Shown piece by piece: positions 1-11,180 of a stretch of DNA of 64,000 bases. Both the position numbers and the translations under genes were made by a program. Source of the stretch: Fistulifera solaris (Eukaryota; Bacillariophyta; Bacillariophyceae; Naviculales; Stauroneidaceae). How positions within the stretch are numbered: the first letter of the stretch is position 1; the number at the start of each line of letters is the position of its first letter. Under the pieces are notes generated by a model, which was given only the letters and a program-made list of their open reading frames with translations, did no database searches and was not told the DNA's origin. The stretch covers positions 248,001 to 312,000 of the forward strand of contig AP026136.1 of the NCBI GenBank assembly GCA_030295235.1, written 5' to 3'.

Positions 1-40
1 CTGTTACTAAGTTCTCCTTCAAAGTATTTGTTTGTGAAAG

Positions 41-196
41 TCATATCTTTCTTGCTCCGAGATAGCCTTCAAGAGTAGGATCAAAACCTAAATGTGCTTC
101 AGCATGCATGTTCATTTCATCTCGTCCAAATCCGCAACATAGTCGATGAAGACCAATAGGTGTATGTCGGATTTGTGGAGATTCCTTAGTCAAGAA
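41..196 (-). other. possible 3' terminal exon of an unidentified gene
   Basis: On the minus strand an open stretch of about 51 codons follows a possible 3' splice site (ttctag at about 202-197) and ends in TGA at 43-41. It would encode a tail containing HTPIGLHRLCCGFGRDE and ending GYLGARKI. A possible upstream exon lies around 260-330, but I could not find a convincing start or any family. It may be chance. The rest of 1-488 shows nothing else that I can support. Confidence 0.2.
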
Positions 197-488
197 CTAG
201 AACAAAGTAGACTACAAACATAAGCTTCTTTTTCTCATTCTACTTCCTCTAAGTCCATTCATTACCAAAGAAAATCCAGAAAAAGCCAATCCTTCGCATC
301 GGCTTATTTCTACCCCGTATGTTTGAAAGAGCAAATCGCATGCAGATTTGCAGCCAATATTTGTCAGCAATGTTGTAAATTTTTACTAGTTTTTCAACCA
401 AGAGAATTTGTGAAATTATCTATCTTGAACAACGGTATCTTGAACAACGGTAATTGTTCAATGACACGCAAAATCAATGTAACGGTGC

Positions 489-899
489 TCAAGGTGCTTC
501 AGCATCCTTTCCGGCTTCCTCGGCATCTTTTGCTTTCTTCTGCTCCCAGTAGCTATCCATATCTTCATCAAGCTTTTTGCTGGCGACCTTTTCATCCTTC
601 ATCATGTAGTCGTCCATTTCCTTATCCAGATCTTCTTTCGTTTTCGGCTTCTCCTTCTGCTGGGGCTTCTTCTTGTCTTTCGGTATTCCTTGATACTTGG
701 CCTTATTCAACTTTTGCCTTTCCTTACGGGACATTTTGTTTTTGTCGGGAGTTTGTGACGTTTTGAGAAGGCTTCCTTTGGGCTCTTTGGCTTTCGTGCC
801 CTTCTTGATGACCTTCTTGTCAGCAGCGGCGTTCTGTTTGGCGCCCTGGGGCTTGTTCTTCGCCTTACCCTTTCTAGCTTGTGAATAGCTTCTGGCCAT
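489..899 (-). CDS. small basic protein with tandem UAP56-binding-like motifs
   Basis: The 136-residue protein is very rich in Lys and Gln and has no membrane segment. Two near-copies of one motif lie at the C-terminal side: LDKEMDDYM (residues 91-99) and LDEDMDSYW (110-118). This LDxxLDxY pattern resembles the UAP56-binding motif and the C-terminal duplication of FoP/CHTOP and ALY-type mRNA export adaptors. The basic N-terminal half (RKGKAKN, KKVIKKGTKAK) would suit RNA binding. From family knowledge the likely role is a nuclear adaptor that docks the DEAD-box helicase UAP56/Sub2 to mRNP. No RRM is present, so it is not a full ALY. The ATG at 899 is the first in frame. A hypothetical coiled protein is the alternative. 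Confidence 0.6.
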   Translation of the reverse strand: MARSYSQARKGKAKNKPQGAKQNAAADKKVIKKGTKAKEPKGSLLKTSQTPDKNKMSRKERQKLNKAKYQGIPKDKKKPQQKEKPKTKEDLDKEMDDYMMKDEKVASKKLDEDMDSYWEQKKAKDAEEAGKDAEAP

Positions 900-1776
900 G
901 ATTTACGTTTGAATCAATTGAATTAATCGGAAGGTCTTGAAATCTTGCAATGATTCGAATAGCTTTGACATCCAACAGCAAATAGGGACGACGCCGGTCG
1001 GTCGTCGTTGTACTCAACGGATCACGAATCAATCATCAATCAATCGCGAAATATCACGAACCATCTGGCGTGCAAGGGAAGTACAGGTTGTCCCATACAA
1101 ACCTAAATGTCTCTGTTTGTTTTGGTGTCGGTCGGCTTGCATCCGGCACTTGATCTTGCACTGTAATCTGACACTAAAACCAAAAACAGGAACCATGCTT
1201 GCGTGACCGGATGACTTTTGTCCTTTTTCTGTCCGATGCCCCATGCATCTGACACCATAGCGAAGACGATCCGGAACAAGATTTCAAGACGACGACAAAA
1301 GCAAGACCATGGTACCGGTACCGGTAATGACCATGACCATGAATCTTTGAAAGATTAATCGGTTAGTATGTGGGCTTTTTGATTGCGCTGTGCTTTATAA
1401 AAGATAGTTATTCCACTTCACAATTAAAGACTTGCGTGGCGGTTGCCGTAAAAAAGCGGGACATGTTGTCCTAGTTCGCGTTTTCGTTTGCAATGCCAGC
1501 CAAATTGACTGACGAGCTTTCTAGACTACGTGAAAATGCAGACGCCCAGTTCTAGAAATGGACGAAAATGATTATTGAGAATCTTTAAGTAAACACAATC
1601 ATGACAAGTACATCGGCGCAATAAGCAACCCTTTCCTCGACGGCAACGGGTCGATCTTCCGCGTACGTTACCTATGAAACAATCATTAAGTCGATACGAA
1701 TGAAGAAAGCCCCCGAAACTATACCACACATTCCCCCCAAGAAGTTGACACATGACGCCGTTCGTGGCGGTTGCGC
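900..1776. other. gene-free stretch with a GGTACC array
   Basis: No open frame here has convincing coding character. It is upstream of the export-adaptor-like gene and downstream of the H1-like gene, both on the minus strand. It holds the palindromic array at 1311-1326 (separate entry), followed by a short run of the word CATGAC (about 1330-1342). An AT-rich segment follows at about 1370-1430. Confidence 0.5.
1311..1326. repeat. GGTACC palindromic array, copy 1
   Basis: The sequence GGTACCGGTACCGGTA is a head-to-tail run of the 6-bp palindrome. It lies about 410 bases upstream of the start of the minus-strand gene at 899. Three similar arrays occur in this window, each 180-410 bases upstream of a minus-strand start codon and none inside a gene. 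The function is unknown; it could be a promoter element or a simple repeat. Confidence 0.7.
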
Positions 1777-2058
1777 TTAGGCAGCGGCTTCAACGGCCGG
1801 AGCTGATTCCACTGGCGCAGCATCGGCAGCCTTCTTCGCTCCCTTCTTTGCTTTAGGAGCAGCAGCCTTCTTCTCCTTCGGAACAGCCTTGGCCTTTTTG
1901 GGAGCGGCAGCTTTTTTCGGGGCGGCCTCCTTCTTCGCAGCGGGGGCTTTCTTGGCTGCGGTTCCCTTCTTTGCCACTATCTTTTTCTGCTCGGCCTCGC
2001 TTTCCTTGGCTTCCTTAGTGGCTGTTTTGGCCGCGCGTGGGATCGATGCTCGAGTCAT
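1777..2058 (-). CDS. Lys/Ala-rich H1-like basic protein
   Basis: This 93-residue protein is built almost wholly from K, A, P and E, with repeated AAPKK/AAKK blocks (about residues 28-78) and an acidic-alanine tail (PVESAPAVEAAA). The composition matches the C-terminal tail of linker histone H1, but there is no winged-helix globular domain. Tail-only H1-like proteins are known in protists and in bacteria. The role is probably DNA or chromatin compaction, by inference from composition alone; a nucleolar or ribosome-associated basic protein is the alternative. The ATG at 2058 begins MTRASIPRA. Confidence 0.6.
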   Translation of the reverse strand: MTRASIPRAAKTATKEAKESEAEQKKIVAKKGTAAKKAPAAKKEAAPKKAAAPKKAKAVPKEKKAAAPKAKKGAKKAADAAPVESAPAVEAAA

Positions 2059-2550
2059 GCTGCTTAAATATAGAAAGTAGTTGATAAAACCTTTGGTTGA
2101 GCCTGCTTTGTAAATGATCCTTGTTGCGCTTTTTTGATTTTTTTACCAGAACCAAACGGACCTCGGATCGTCCAAACGGAGGTAGGATTTCTTGTAGAAA
2201 TCGTACCATGACATTTTCTCGAGAAAAACAATTCTGGAGTCTTTTGTCCGTAGATCTGTGTACACTTTGTACCAGAAGTTGCGTAGAGAAGTTGCATTTT
2301 TAGCGCATGCCCAAATTTACAAAAGCGGCGCATTGAGCCAAACGGATGTTCTGAAGTACACTTTTACTGTAGAATCATCGCCGTTCGGTCAAAGTCACAG
2401 CACGCCTAAAAATTCAAATTGACTACTGGTACGACAATATTGAGCGGAGGAGGCGGAGATGGAAAGCTTCATTTTGCGAGCTGTTGAAGATCCGATATAA
2501 AGTTGCAGCGCCCTCATGATGATGCTTCATACCCTAATTCCATCACAACA
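2059..2550. other. intergenic region between divergent genes
   Basis: This 492-base stretch separates the minus-strand H1-like gene from the plus-strand gene starting at 2551, so it should hold both promoters. I see no repeat, RNA gene or clear motif in it. Confidence 0.4.
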
Positions 2551-3402
2551 ATGATAGCACTCGGATTATTGACACTGCTGGCGACAGGATTAGATACTAC
2601 CAAGCGAAGCCCCTGGTCACCGGCGGAATGGCAAATTTTAGTGAATATCGGAAGAGAAGAAGGCTCCTGGATGCCCGAATCGTGGGCCGCATCCGGTGCT
2701 CGTCTTTCGTTTCCCATGGACGTGATGGTTGCCTCCGATTATACTGCAGAAAAAGACAAAGAGTACGAATTTATGGGCGGGAACTCCATGAGACTCCTTG
2801 TATTAGAAGACCCCACGTTTGTGAGTTCCGACGGGGAACAATTTATTGGTATCCGCGAAGAAGGGGCGTGGAAGATGCAAATGCCAAAACAACGCGGGGC
2901 CGCCGGGACTGTACGGTTTTGGATCGATGTGGAACAAGCGGATGGATTGAGCCAAGGTGTAGGAGCTGTGCGCAATGATGTGACGTTACCAGCCGAAAGG
3001 ATTTTCTTCATGTCAAAATGTTGGCGCGAGGAGGATTTAAAAATAGCTGCAAGAAAAATGAAGCCATATGAGACTGCAGCAGAAGAAGCTCAACGAAGAG
3101 TGGAAGAGCAACTCTCTCATGAAACTGGAGATCGACGACTGGATGGGACGGATCCATTGGAAACGGCTTTGGGAACAATCAGCATGGCGAAGTTGATCAA
3201 AGATCGAGATGACCGAATGAGGGACCTGAGAGAGGCTGAAAACAAACTACCACGGAATGCCGAACGCTTGAAACTAGGATTTTGGCCGGGATCTGATGAA
3301 AAGCTTGCTATTGGTGAGGGGACGATTGCTGTCAAGAGGAAAAAGTTGCTTGGGGATGAATTCCATATATTGGGGAAATGGCGAGCAGTTCCAAATTTAT
3401 AA
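2551..3402 (+). CDS. diatom-type hypothetical protein with N-terminal signal sequence
   Basis: I do not recognise a named family. The frame is open from 2503, but the first in-frame ATG is at 2551, giving about 283 residues. The start (MIALGLLTLLATGLD) is a short hydrophobic signal sequence, so the product probably enters the secretory route or, in a diatom, possibly the plastid. The body has a conserved-looking start (PWSPAEWQILVNIG, then an EEGSWMPESW segment), a compact alpha/beta region, and a charged helical segment at about residues 165-230 (KMKPYETAAEEAQRRVEEQ). The C-terminus (GDEFHILGKWRAVP) looks like a folded strand pair. Codon use and length are those of a real gene; the function is unknown. 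Confidence 0.55.
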   Translation: MIALGLLTLLATGLDTTKRSPWSPAEWQILVNIGREEGSWMPESWAASGARLSFPMDVMVASDYTAEKDKEYEFMGGNSMRLLVLEDPTFVSSDGEQFIGIREEGAWKMQMPKQRGAAGTVRFWIDVEQADGLSQGVGAVRNDVTLPAERIFFMSKCWREEDLKIAARKMKPYETAAEEAQRRVEEQLSHETGDRRLDGTDPLETALGTISMAKLIKDRDDRMRDLREAENKLPRNAERLKLGFWPGSDEKLAIGEGTIAVKRKKLLGDEFHILGKWRAVPNL

Positions 3403-3896
3403 GAACAACCCTCAACCATCATTGGCAAAAATAGTTAAATAGCGACTAGAGTAAACAAATTACTTGTATAGCTCTTCCATTTAGGTTCATTTACATCCTG
3501 TCACTTTTCTACCTTAGTAATTTTTCCAGCGCTCCTACATAGATATACTTAATGTCCTATAGTCAAAATCTTGCCACAGTAGAATCCAGTCATTCGATTT
3601 TTATTGGCACTCCCCACTACAGCCAAAGAATTCTCAACGAACAGCAGCGACAACGTGACGTTATTTACTTAAATGCTATCGTGCGACAATAAACAAAGCT
3701 TAAAAATTACTTAGACGCATTTCAATACTGGATGGATAGTTTAGGGAAAGTCCTGCGGTGGATGCAGAAGGAACATCGCGACGCTTTGGGTCCAAGCGGC
3801 CGGACATTGTTTTACTTTTTATTTTAAAGCGGCTTCTCTATTTGACATTGCATGTGTGGAAGCCTGTGCATGATTGCGCTTCATTTCTAAGAAAGC
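3403..3896. other. intergenic region
   Basis: This AT-rich 494-base spacer lies between two plus-strand genes. It should hold the 3' end of the upstream gene and the promoter of the flippase. No repeat or RNA gene is seen. Confidence 0.4.
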
Positions 3897-6800
3897 ATGA
3901 CGGCAAAAGTAGCTGAATCGGAGCCCGAGGCCGATCGGCTGCTGGTTCTGGGAAGACCCGATTACGATCGTTGTGACAACAAAGTCGTGTCGGCACGTTA
4001 TACGATCTACAACTTTTTACCTGTGGTAAGTAGCCGTTGGCCACTGGCCTTGATCCTCCCCCTTCTTCTATCACGGCATTTAGTAGAACGGACGAGGCTT
4101 TCTGTTTGTTATTTCGTCTCTTGTCGCATAAAACGATAATTCGGAAGTTGAATGGAGCTTGTGTTCATTACTGTTCCTGACGCTTCTCGTTCCTGCATTA
4201 CAGGCTACCATGGAACAATTTCGACGCTTCGCCAACTTGTATTTCTTAATAGTCGGTTTTATCATGTTTCTAGGCCAATACACTACTTTGTTTGAAACCG
4301 CCATTTCACCCTGGACGACGTGGGGTCCATTGGCAGTTGTCATTTCCATCTCTTTGTCGGTCGAAGGATCGGCCGACCGCAAACGTCATCGGAATGACCA
4401 GGAAACCAACAACGCGGAATGTGTAGTCATCCGAAGTGCGGCTGATATTGACAAAGATGAGGCGAAGCGAGATGAGCATATTTTAGGGGGAGCTGATGTC
4501 GTGGTGAACACTTCCAAATCCTATTTCAAGATGGAATCCTCGAGTGTACACGGCCAGGCAGACTCAATTGTCAAAATTGGTTTTCAAAAAATCCGTCGCA
4601 TGGATATCCGACAAGGACACCTTGTTTTAATCAAAAACAGAGAGATGGTTCCTGCCGATTGTGTCCTTCTCGCTAGTAGCAATGATCAAGGTGGGGCTTA
4701 CATCGAAACGTCGTCCATCGATGGAGAAACAAACCTGAAACTACGAAATAGTCCACAACTGCCAAAGGAAGTTACCAAAGCTCTGCGGAGCCAAAAGTTA
4801 AAGCCTCTGAAGGAAGTAGACGAGGAGATGGATGGAGAGGTGCATTTGTTCGAAAGCATTGAAACGGCCACGAAGCGAATTGCGCGATTCTCGGCGTTGG
4901 GTCATCCCAACGGAAGAACTGTGACAGAACACCCGACCTATCGCATCGATGAAAATTCGATGGCCCCCCAAACGGGTGCAGAGGCCCCTCGTCGTGGTCA
5001 TAAGTTTGGGCATTACATGGAGCAGAGGGGCAGCGTATCGGCCAAACATCCCGAACCAGGGGCGACGGATGTTGCGTATGTCGCGGCGTTGGTGACAGAG
5101 CCACCGAATGCGAGTGTTCATACCTTCGGAGGAAAGCTGACTCTTCCACCGTGGACAGTCGGGGGAGATTGCCATGACATTCCCTTGGGCGCGGAGAATG
5201 TTCTGTTACGTGGTGCTGTTCTGCGCAATACGGAATGGGCGATTGGAGTTGCTTTCTTTACGGGCACTGATACCAAGTTGATTCAGAACTCTCACGAGAC
5301 GCCTCCAAAATTCAGTCAGCTTGACAGACTGATGAATTACACAGTCCTGTGTATCCTCTGCATCATGTTCTTAACCATCTCCTATTTGGCTTCTCGGGCT
5401 GTTATCACAAATCGCGACGCGTTTGACACGCTGTTTTACGTCGGTTTTAGCGATAATGCCACCGAGCCTTGGCCATATCTTCCACCGGAACAGTTTGGAA
5501 ATTTGCCGCCTGACTGGACGGATTCCACGTACAACTGGTTACAGTATTTCCTCTTGTACATCACTCTGTTGACAAACTTTGTGCCTTTGAGTCTCTACGT
5601 GACGGTGGAAATTGTCACTGTGTGCAATCTGTGGTTTCTTTACGCCGATTTAGACATGTATGATGATACAACCGATACGAGAGCTACAGCCCGGAGCACG
5701 ATCATTACCGATTTGGGTCGTATTCAGTACATTTTCTCAGACAAAACTGGTACGCTTACACAAAACGTAATGCGCTTTAAGCGTTGTTCAGTCGATGGAA
5801 TGATATTCGGAGCGCCTATCCAGAAATCACGACCAGGTGAAACGGATGAAGATGATGACGAACCCACAAGTTTTCACCCAGTCCGTCAGCTTCTTGTGGG
5901 TCAGCTCCCGCTGCCGGCGTCGGCTCGGGGACTGGAAGGTCTTGGCGGCGAATCGAATGAACAACTTGATAATAAGCTCACATTCAATGCGGAAATGTTT
6001 CTTCGGGTGATGAGTTTGTGCCACACTGTAGTTGTCGAAAAGATATAGACAATAAAGAAGATATTGATGCAGGTGCTTCTACCAGCTCAGGACGATCGAG
6101 TAGATCAGGGATGTCGAGGCTGTTCGGTAGAAAACGCACAAGTACGAACGACTCACAGAGTGGCACTCCTCTGTCAATTGTCAACGAAAAAGCCGAGCTT
6201 GACAGAATCTTCATGGAAAAGACTCCTTTTCGCCGATCCAACTCGAACGAGTCTTTCGATCCAGCGACAAATCGTCGTGATATCAAAGGCCCTGACGGAG
6301 CTCCCTTGGGATATGCATACCAAGCGGAGAGTCCAGACGAGGGTGCGCTCGTCTCGGCAGCAAGTAGTACGTTCGGATTTCAAGTTGTTTCACGTGATAC
6401 GAGCGGAATAACGCTTCGAACGAAGTACATATCGCATTTCGAAGATAAACGACTCGTAGCTGGTCTTGTCGATAAAACTATCACAATGGATCGAATCGCA
6501 GCAGAGACGGCGAGCTCGCGTGAGCTACCTTCGTCTGTGGCCGAGGAAACTCCGTCGACTGCGCCACCCACACCCGTTGCCGAAAAGTCTGAGAGGCAGG
6601 ACGAAAAGTGGTCTATTTTGGCTGTGAACAAGTTCGACTCTGATCGCAAGCGAATGTCTATCTTACTTAGATCACCTCCTGAATTGGGCGATTTGCCCAT
6701 ATTGTTTTGCAAAGGTGCTGATTCTGCAATGTTGGAACCTGGAATTATAGCTAGTTCGCAAATAATAAGTGGTGATGGCGGCGCTCCCCCATCTTTCGCA

Positions 6801-9466
6801 GATATGCAAAGGCCCGCAGGCATTGATTCCAGGGGACGCGATGTATCTGAACTCTCGTTTGTCCCTGAACGTGACGATTTTGACGCCAATGGTGTTGACA
6901 CCGAAGGGTGGGAACTCGCACAAATGCTCGGCATGCAGTCTCATCTCGGAGATTTTGCTAGAGAAGGACTCCGCACATTGGTACTTGGGATGCGTATTCT
7001 TAGCGAGAGTGAATGTGAGAAATGGATGGAGCAATACAAGGCTGCTGCTACATCCATGACGAATAGATCCGAGTTACTAACTGAGGCTGCCAAAGAAATA
7101 GAACGCGATCTTCATGTTGTTGGTGCAACTGCGATCGAAGATAAATTACAAGTCGGTGTACCGCACACTATTTCACAACTCGAAAAAGCCGGTATCAAGC
7201 TTTGGGTGCTCACAGGCGACAAACGTGAGACTGCTATAGAGATCGGGTATTCCACCCACGTTCTTACACCCAAAATGCATTTGACCGAGGTTCCTGATAA
7301 CGGGGACGTTCATGTTCGGACCCAGATGGCCATGGAATTCATGCGTCTCATTAAAATTGGAAAGCTCCGCGAATACCAGAAATCCACGTTGGACGATTTA
7401 GGTCCGACGACAATGAAACTCAGGATGGAACGATTTATGTTCACTGCTGGGAAGCGTTATCGAGCTTTGAAACGGATTACCACAAAGTGGATTGCTGCCC
7501 TTGTTGCTTTGTTTGGCATGAAGGATAAAGCTAAAGCTTTGAACAAAGAAGTCGAACGGTGGGAACAAGAAGAACGGGATATTCTAGAAGCCGTGGAAGT
7601 CCGAAAGAGAACGCGTGCCCGAGCCGAAAAAGTCATCCAGGATTGGTTGCAATCAGACGAAGGAAAAGCAGCAAAGACAAGAACAGGTCAAAGCAGAGCC
7701 AACGGTCACGACGATGAAGAATTATCACTGGCTTCTGAAGAGGTACCTGGTGTTTTCAATAGAGCGTCCTCGGCCAAGTCGTTGTTGAGAAGTTTCACTG
7801 GGACAGGAAAATTGTCCCAACAGGAGGTGCGATCGCTTTCACTAGCTCATCTTACCGCTCAACAAGCAGACGCATCGGACAACGAACCCCTTGTTGACGA
7901 AGACGCGCTTTCGCTTGAAAGCTTTGTTCCGGGAGGTGATGCCAAAACTATGGACTATGATAAAAGGAAGCGAACGATTCTTGAACGGTTATTCGCAGTT
8001 GATAAACAAGTTCGAAAAGGTCGACTTATGAAACACATGTTCAAAGTGAGGCTTCAAGAAATCTCCGAGAGGAAACTTGAAGCAGGCCACACGGCACAAC
8101 CTACGAGCATGACATCGGGGCCTAGAGCACTGGTCATCGAAGGCGCTGCATTGAAGTCGCTACTTGGAGATCCTGAATTAGAAGGTATTCTTTTGCAGTG
8201 GCCAGTAAATGTGAAGCGGTAATTGCATGCCGTGTCAGTCCAAAACAAAAAGCGTTACTGGTAAATCTTGTCAGACGAAATGTGAAGCCCGAACCGGTGA
8301 CGCTTGCCATTGGAGATGGTGCAAATGACGTTGGAATGATCCAAGAAGCCCATGTCGGTATCGGAATTTCCGGAAAAGAAGGAAAGCAAGCAGTGAACGC
8401 TTCAGATTTCGCCATTTCTCAATTCCGATTTTTGGAAGAGTTGATTTTGATTCATGGACGCTGGAACTTTTTCCGTCTGAGCACTGTCGTCTTATTTTCC
8501 TTCTACAAAAATGCCGTCATGGCTGGGTCCTTGGTTGTGTTTGCCGGGCGTACTCTGTATAGCGGAACTCCTCTTTTTGACGAGTGGGTTATTGCCATGT
8601 TGAACTTTGTCGCCGCTTTCCCTATTATCTTCCTGGGTCTTTTCGACAGATGTCTGGATAAAGATTACGTAAAGCAGAACCCCGAAGTGTTCAAGGCAAC
8701 CCGAGAAAACGAGCTCATGACGTTCCGAACTCTCAGCCGCTGGGTTTTTCTTGTTTTTGTTCATATCTTCTCCATCTACTATCTCACTGTCCCGCCCCAC
8801 GGTGATGGTGGAGGTATCTCAACAGCTTGGAAGGGATTGATGAATGGAAGAGACGATGATCGACCCGGTGATGGTGAAGGTGGTGATCTGAAGAGCGTCG
8901 GGACAGTCGCGTACACGTGCATGATTTTCATGTTTGCCTACAAGGTAAGTTTTTGCGACATCTACAGCGGGTGCGATCAGGAATCGTGCATGACTCTGAC
9001 TCATGCTGTTTGACCAATTGAACAGGTTCTCTTTGAAAACAAGACGTTGATCCACGGTCGTTGGCCAGCCTTTACACTCCGCAAAGGTGTGGGAGAAGGC
9101 TTTTACAGTCGTCTAGCCTATACATGGCATGGTGTCATTTTTCTGTCCATCGGCTTTTACTTCTTCGGTATTTGCACGTATCAGCTGGTCGGCCGCATCG
9201 GAGCGAGTGACTTTTCCTCGTACGTGTACGTGCCCAATCACGTCTTTGGCACCCGCTCTATGAGTTGGATGCTGGTCACCTTTGTCCCCATAATCGCCAT
9301 TGGTTTTGATGTGTCTGGCAAAGTGTTTTCGAACATGTTTTATCCGACGCAAACGCAAATTCATTTGGAAATTGAATGCATGCAAAATATGGAGAAACAA
9401 CAGAATCGTTCTCTTAACAAGCAACCTAGTACCCAAACCGACAGTCGTATCACCGCGACGGCTTAG
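3897..9466 (+). CDS. P4-type ATPase (aminophospholipid flippase)
   Basis: P4-ATPases move phospholipids from the outer to the cytosolic leaflet. Exon 1 (3897-4025) carries RYTIYNFLPV; after a 178-bp GT-AG intron the next exon begins at 4204 with ATMEQFRRFANLYFL, the family's N-terminal signature. Hallmarks follow in order: DGET in the actuator loop (about 4722), the phosphorylation site DKTGTLTQN (about 5742), the nucleotide-binding motif YQAESPDEGALV (about 6316), TGDKRETA (about 7213) and GDGANDVGMI (about 8314). Six C-terminal membrane helices follow. The last intron is 8945-9025. The frame changes by one base at 6038-6041 (A run) and at 8191-8194 (T run); both sides match the family, so I read one gene of about 1,770 residues. 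That is longer than usual (1,100-1,350), mostly because of a charged insertion between the P domain and TM5. Confidence 0.93.
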
Positions 9467-9588
9467 TAAGGGAATATTTCACCCATTGTCATTGAAACCA
9501 GTCATACTTAATAATATGAGATCTTTTAGGAATCAATTTACTTTGCAGTTGTGTACCAAGCGATACTGTTCTTCACTTGTGCAACGCA

Positions 9589-10758
9589 CTACAGTGACAT
9601 GGCATCCCGAATGGCTTTCAGAGCATCCGACGATTCTTCTGCAGCCGATTCCGGCGTTGGCGCAATGACTCCATCACTGTTCGCTGCATTTTCTCTCAAA
9701 AACATTGGTTCGCCTTCTAAATCACCTACTTTCTGGAGAATATCACAACGCAAACTGGTCAAGGCCGGTGGTTCAAATCCCACAATTTGTTCGTCTTGTA
9801 CGATGGGTTGCAAGACCGTAACACCGGCTTCGACGCGTAAGAGTGTTTCGTCTTTTGCAAGCCACGCCAATCGGCACAATCCCACTTCGGCATCGGTCAG
9901 AATACGCGGACATTGAACAAAGACCCCACCGGGCAAACGCAAATTCCAACGATCGACCGGGGCACTCCCGTGCCAATCATCTCCTTCGGGTAATTCATCG
10001 ATGGTCCATCCCCGATTTCCATTCTGCGGACCCCACGTCCAACTGGTTCCCTGCCATTGTTTGTGCCACGCGTACGGTGGGACGGGACGATAGAAGCGAA
10101 TGTTGTCTGTTTCCGTCTCGGTTTCGGCCGTGGGTGGCACATTTCTCAAAGCTTCGCGCGAAATCAAACAACGGGCCAATTTCAATCCTTGTGGTGGACA
10201 GGATCCCGGTTCAATGTCACGTTCCCAGACTGGAGCATGTTGAAACAAAACACGGACCCGGGCGTCTTCGTACGATAGAATCAATTCGGTCGCCAACAAG
10301 CCCGATCGCGTCAAGGTGGGTCCCACAATTTGTGAATGAGCCGCCAAACGATGGCGCACCATGAGATTGTCGCGGGTGTATTGTGCGACCGGTATCGTTT
10401 GTGTTTCCATGCGATCAAAACACGTCGCACAATCGGACCGTGTCGCCCCCACGACAATCTGATGGGTTTGTTGGACTTTGTTTTCGTCAGACAGCAAATC
10501 CAAATCGACCGACGCCACCACTTCATCCAACACATCGCCCATATAATCGTAGGTCGTCCAAATTCCTTTCCAGGAACCTCGGGCGTGATATTGTTTGTAT
10601 AAATTCCATTGCAAATCGGGATCGTCGGGTTCGCCCTTTGAAGAAGTGAGGGAGGAAGACGAACGCGGTGAAGGACGAGTCCAACAAGGTGTAATGAAGG
10701 ATTGGTTGCCGTGTATCAGCCATGCCGTAAACAACAGGAAATGTAGTTTCATTATCAT
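9589..10758 (-). CDS. plastid-targeted DUF3598-like protein
   Basis: The 389-residue protein starts with a signal peptide (MIMKLHFLLFTAWLIHG) followed by NQSF|ITP, where the Phe fits the start of a diatom plastid transit peptide. The start of the mature part, WNLYKQYHARGSWKGIWTTYD, resembles the N-terminal block of DUF3598 proteins, a calycin/lipocalin-like family found in cyanobacteria and plastid-bearing eukaryotes and distantly related to CpeS-type lyases. The later segments, including GWTIDELPEGDDWHG and LPGGVFVQCPR, fit a beta-barrel. The biochemical role is unknown; a small-molecule or pigment-binding role in the plastid is inference. The frame is intact. The 3' end faces the flippase gene 122 bases away. 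Confidence 0.65.
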   Translation of the reverse strand: MIMKLHFLLFTAWLIHGNQSFITPCWTRPSPRSSSSLTSSKGEPDDPDLQWNLYKQYHARGSWKGIWTTYDYMGDVLDEVVASVDLDLLSDENKVQQTHQIVVGATRSDCATCFDRMETQTIPVAQYTRDNLMVRHRLAAHSQIVGPTLTRSGLLATELILSYEDARVRVLFQHAPVWERDIEPGSCPPQGLKLARCLISREALRNVPPTAETETETDNIRFYRPVPPYAWHKQWQGTSWTWGPQNGNRGWTIDELPEGDDWHGSAPVDRWNLRLPGGVFVQCPRILTDAEVGLCRLAWLAKDETLLRVEAGVTVLQPIVQDEQIVGFEPPALTSLRCDILQKVGDLEGEPMFLRENAANSDGVIAPTPESAAEESSDALKAIRDAMSL

Positions 10759-11180
10759 AATACTAAGGATTCAAAAACCGATCAACAATAGTCAATGGAA
10801 GGCTGCGCATTCACACAACAGGTGGAAGGAAAAACCTCACCATAGATTCAACAATCAGTTTATATTCTACGACGCGGCATGCATTGCATCGGAATGCGCA
10901 CGGCGCACATCCGAAACACGATGAGACGCGACACTTGCGTCACCAAGGAACCTTCGTCTACGTCACACTCCTCAAAAAATGTATCGTATTCAAGATTCCA
11001 AATTCCACATCCCGATCTCGAGAGGTTCCCGACACGAAATGCATTGCAAAATTACCGAGTAATAATCTATCTCTTATCATCGGATTAGAGCTATTGCTAG
11101 TTACAATAAGTGACGACCCAACCATCATACAAAATAGAAAGTCGTGCGATGAATGTTTTCCCTGCACACAGAGCTTTTTT
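10759..11180. other. intergenic region
   Basis: This 422-base spacer lies between two minus-strand genes: the TYW2-like 3' end and the DUF3598-like start. It should hold the promoter of the latter. I see no repeat or RNA gene. Confidence 0.4.

Noticed and set aside
6029-6071. A 43-bp GT-AG intron explaining the first flippase frame switch
   Set aside because: It would remove part of the conserved CHTVV line and is shorter than all clear introns here (56-178 bp). One extra A in the run at 6038-6041 restores the frame with no loss.
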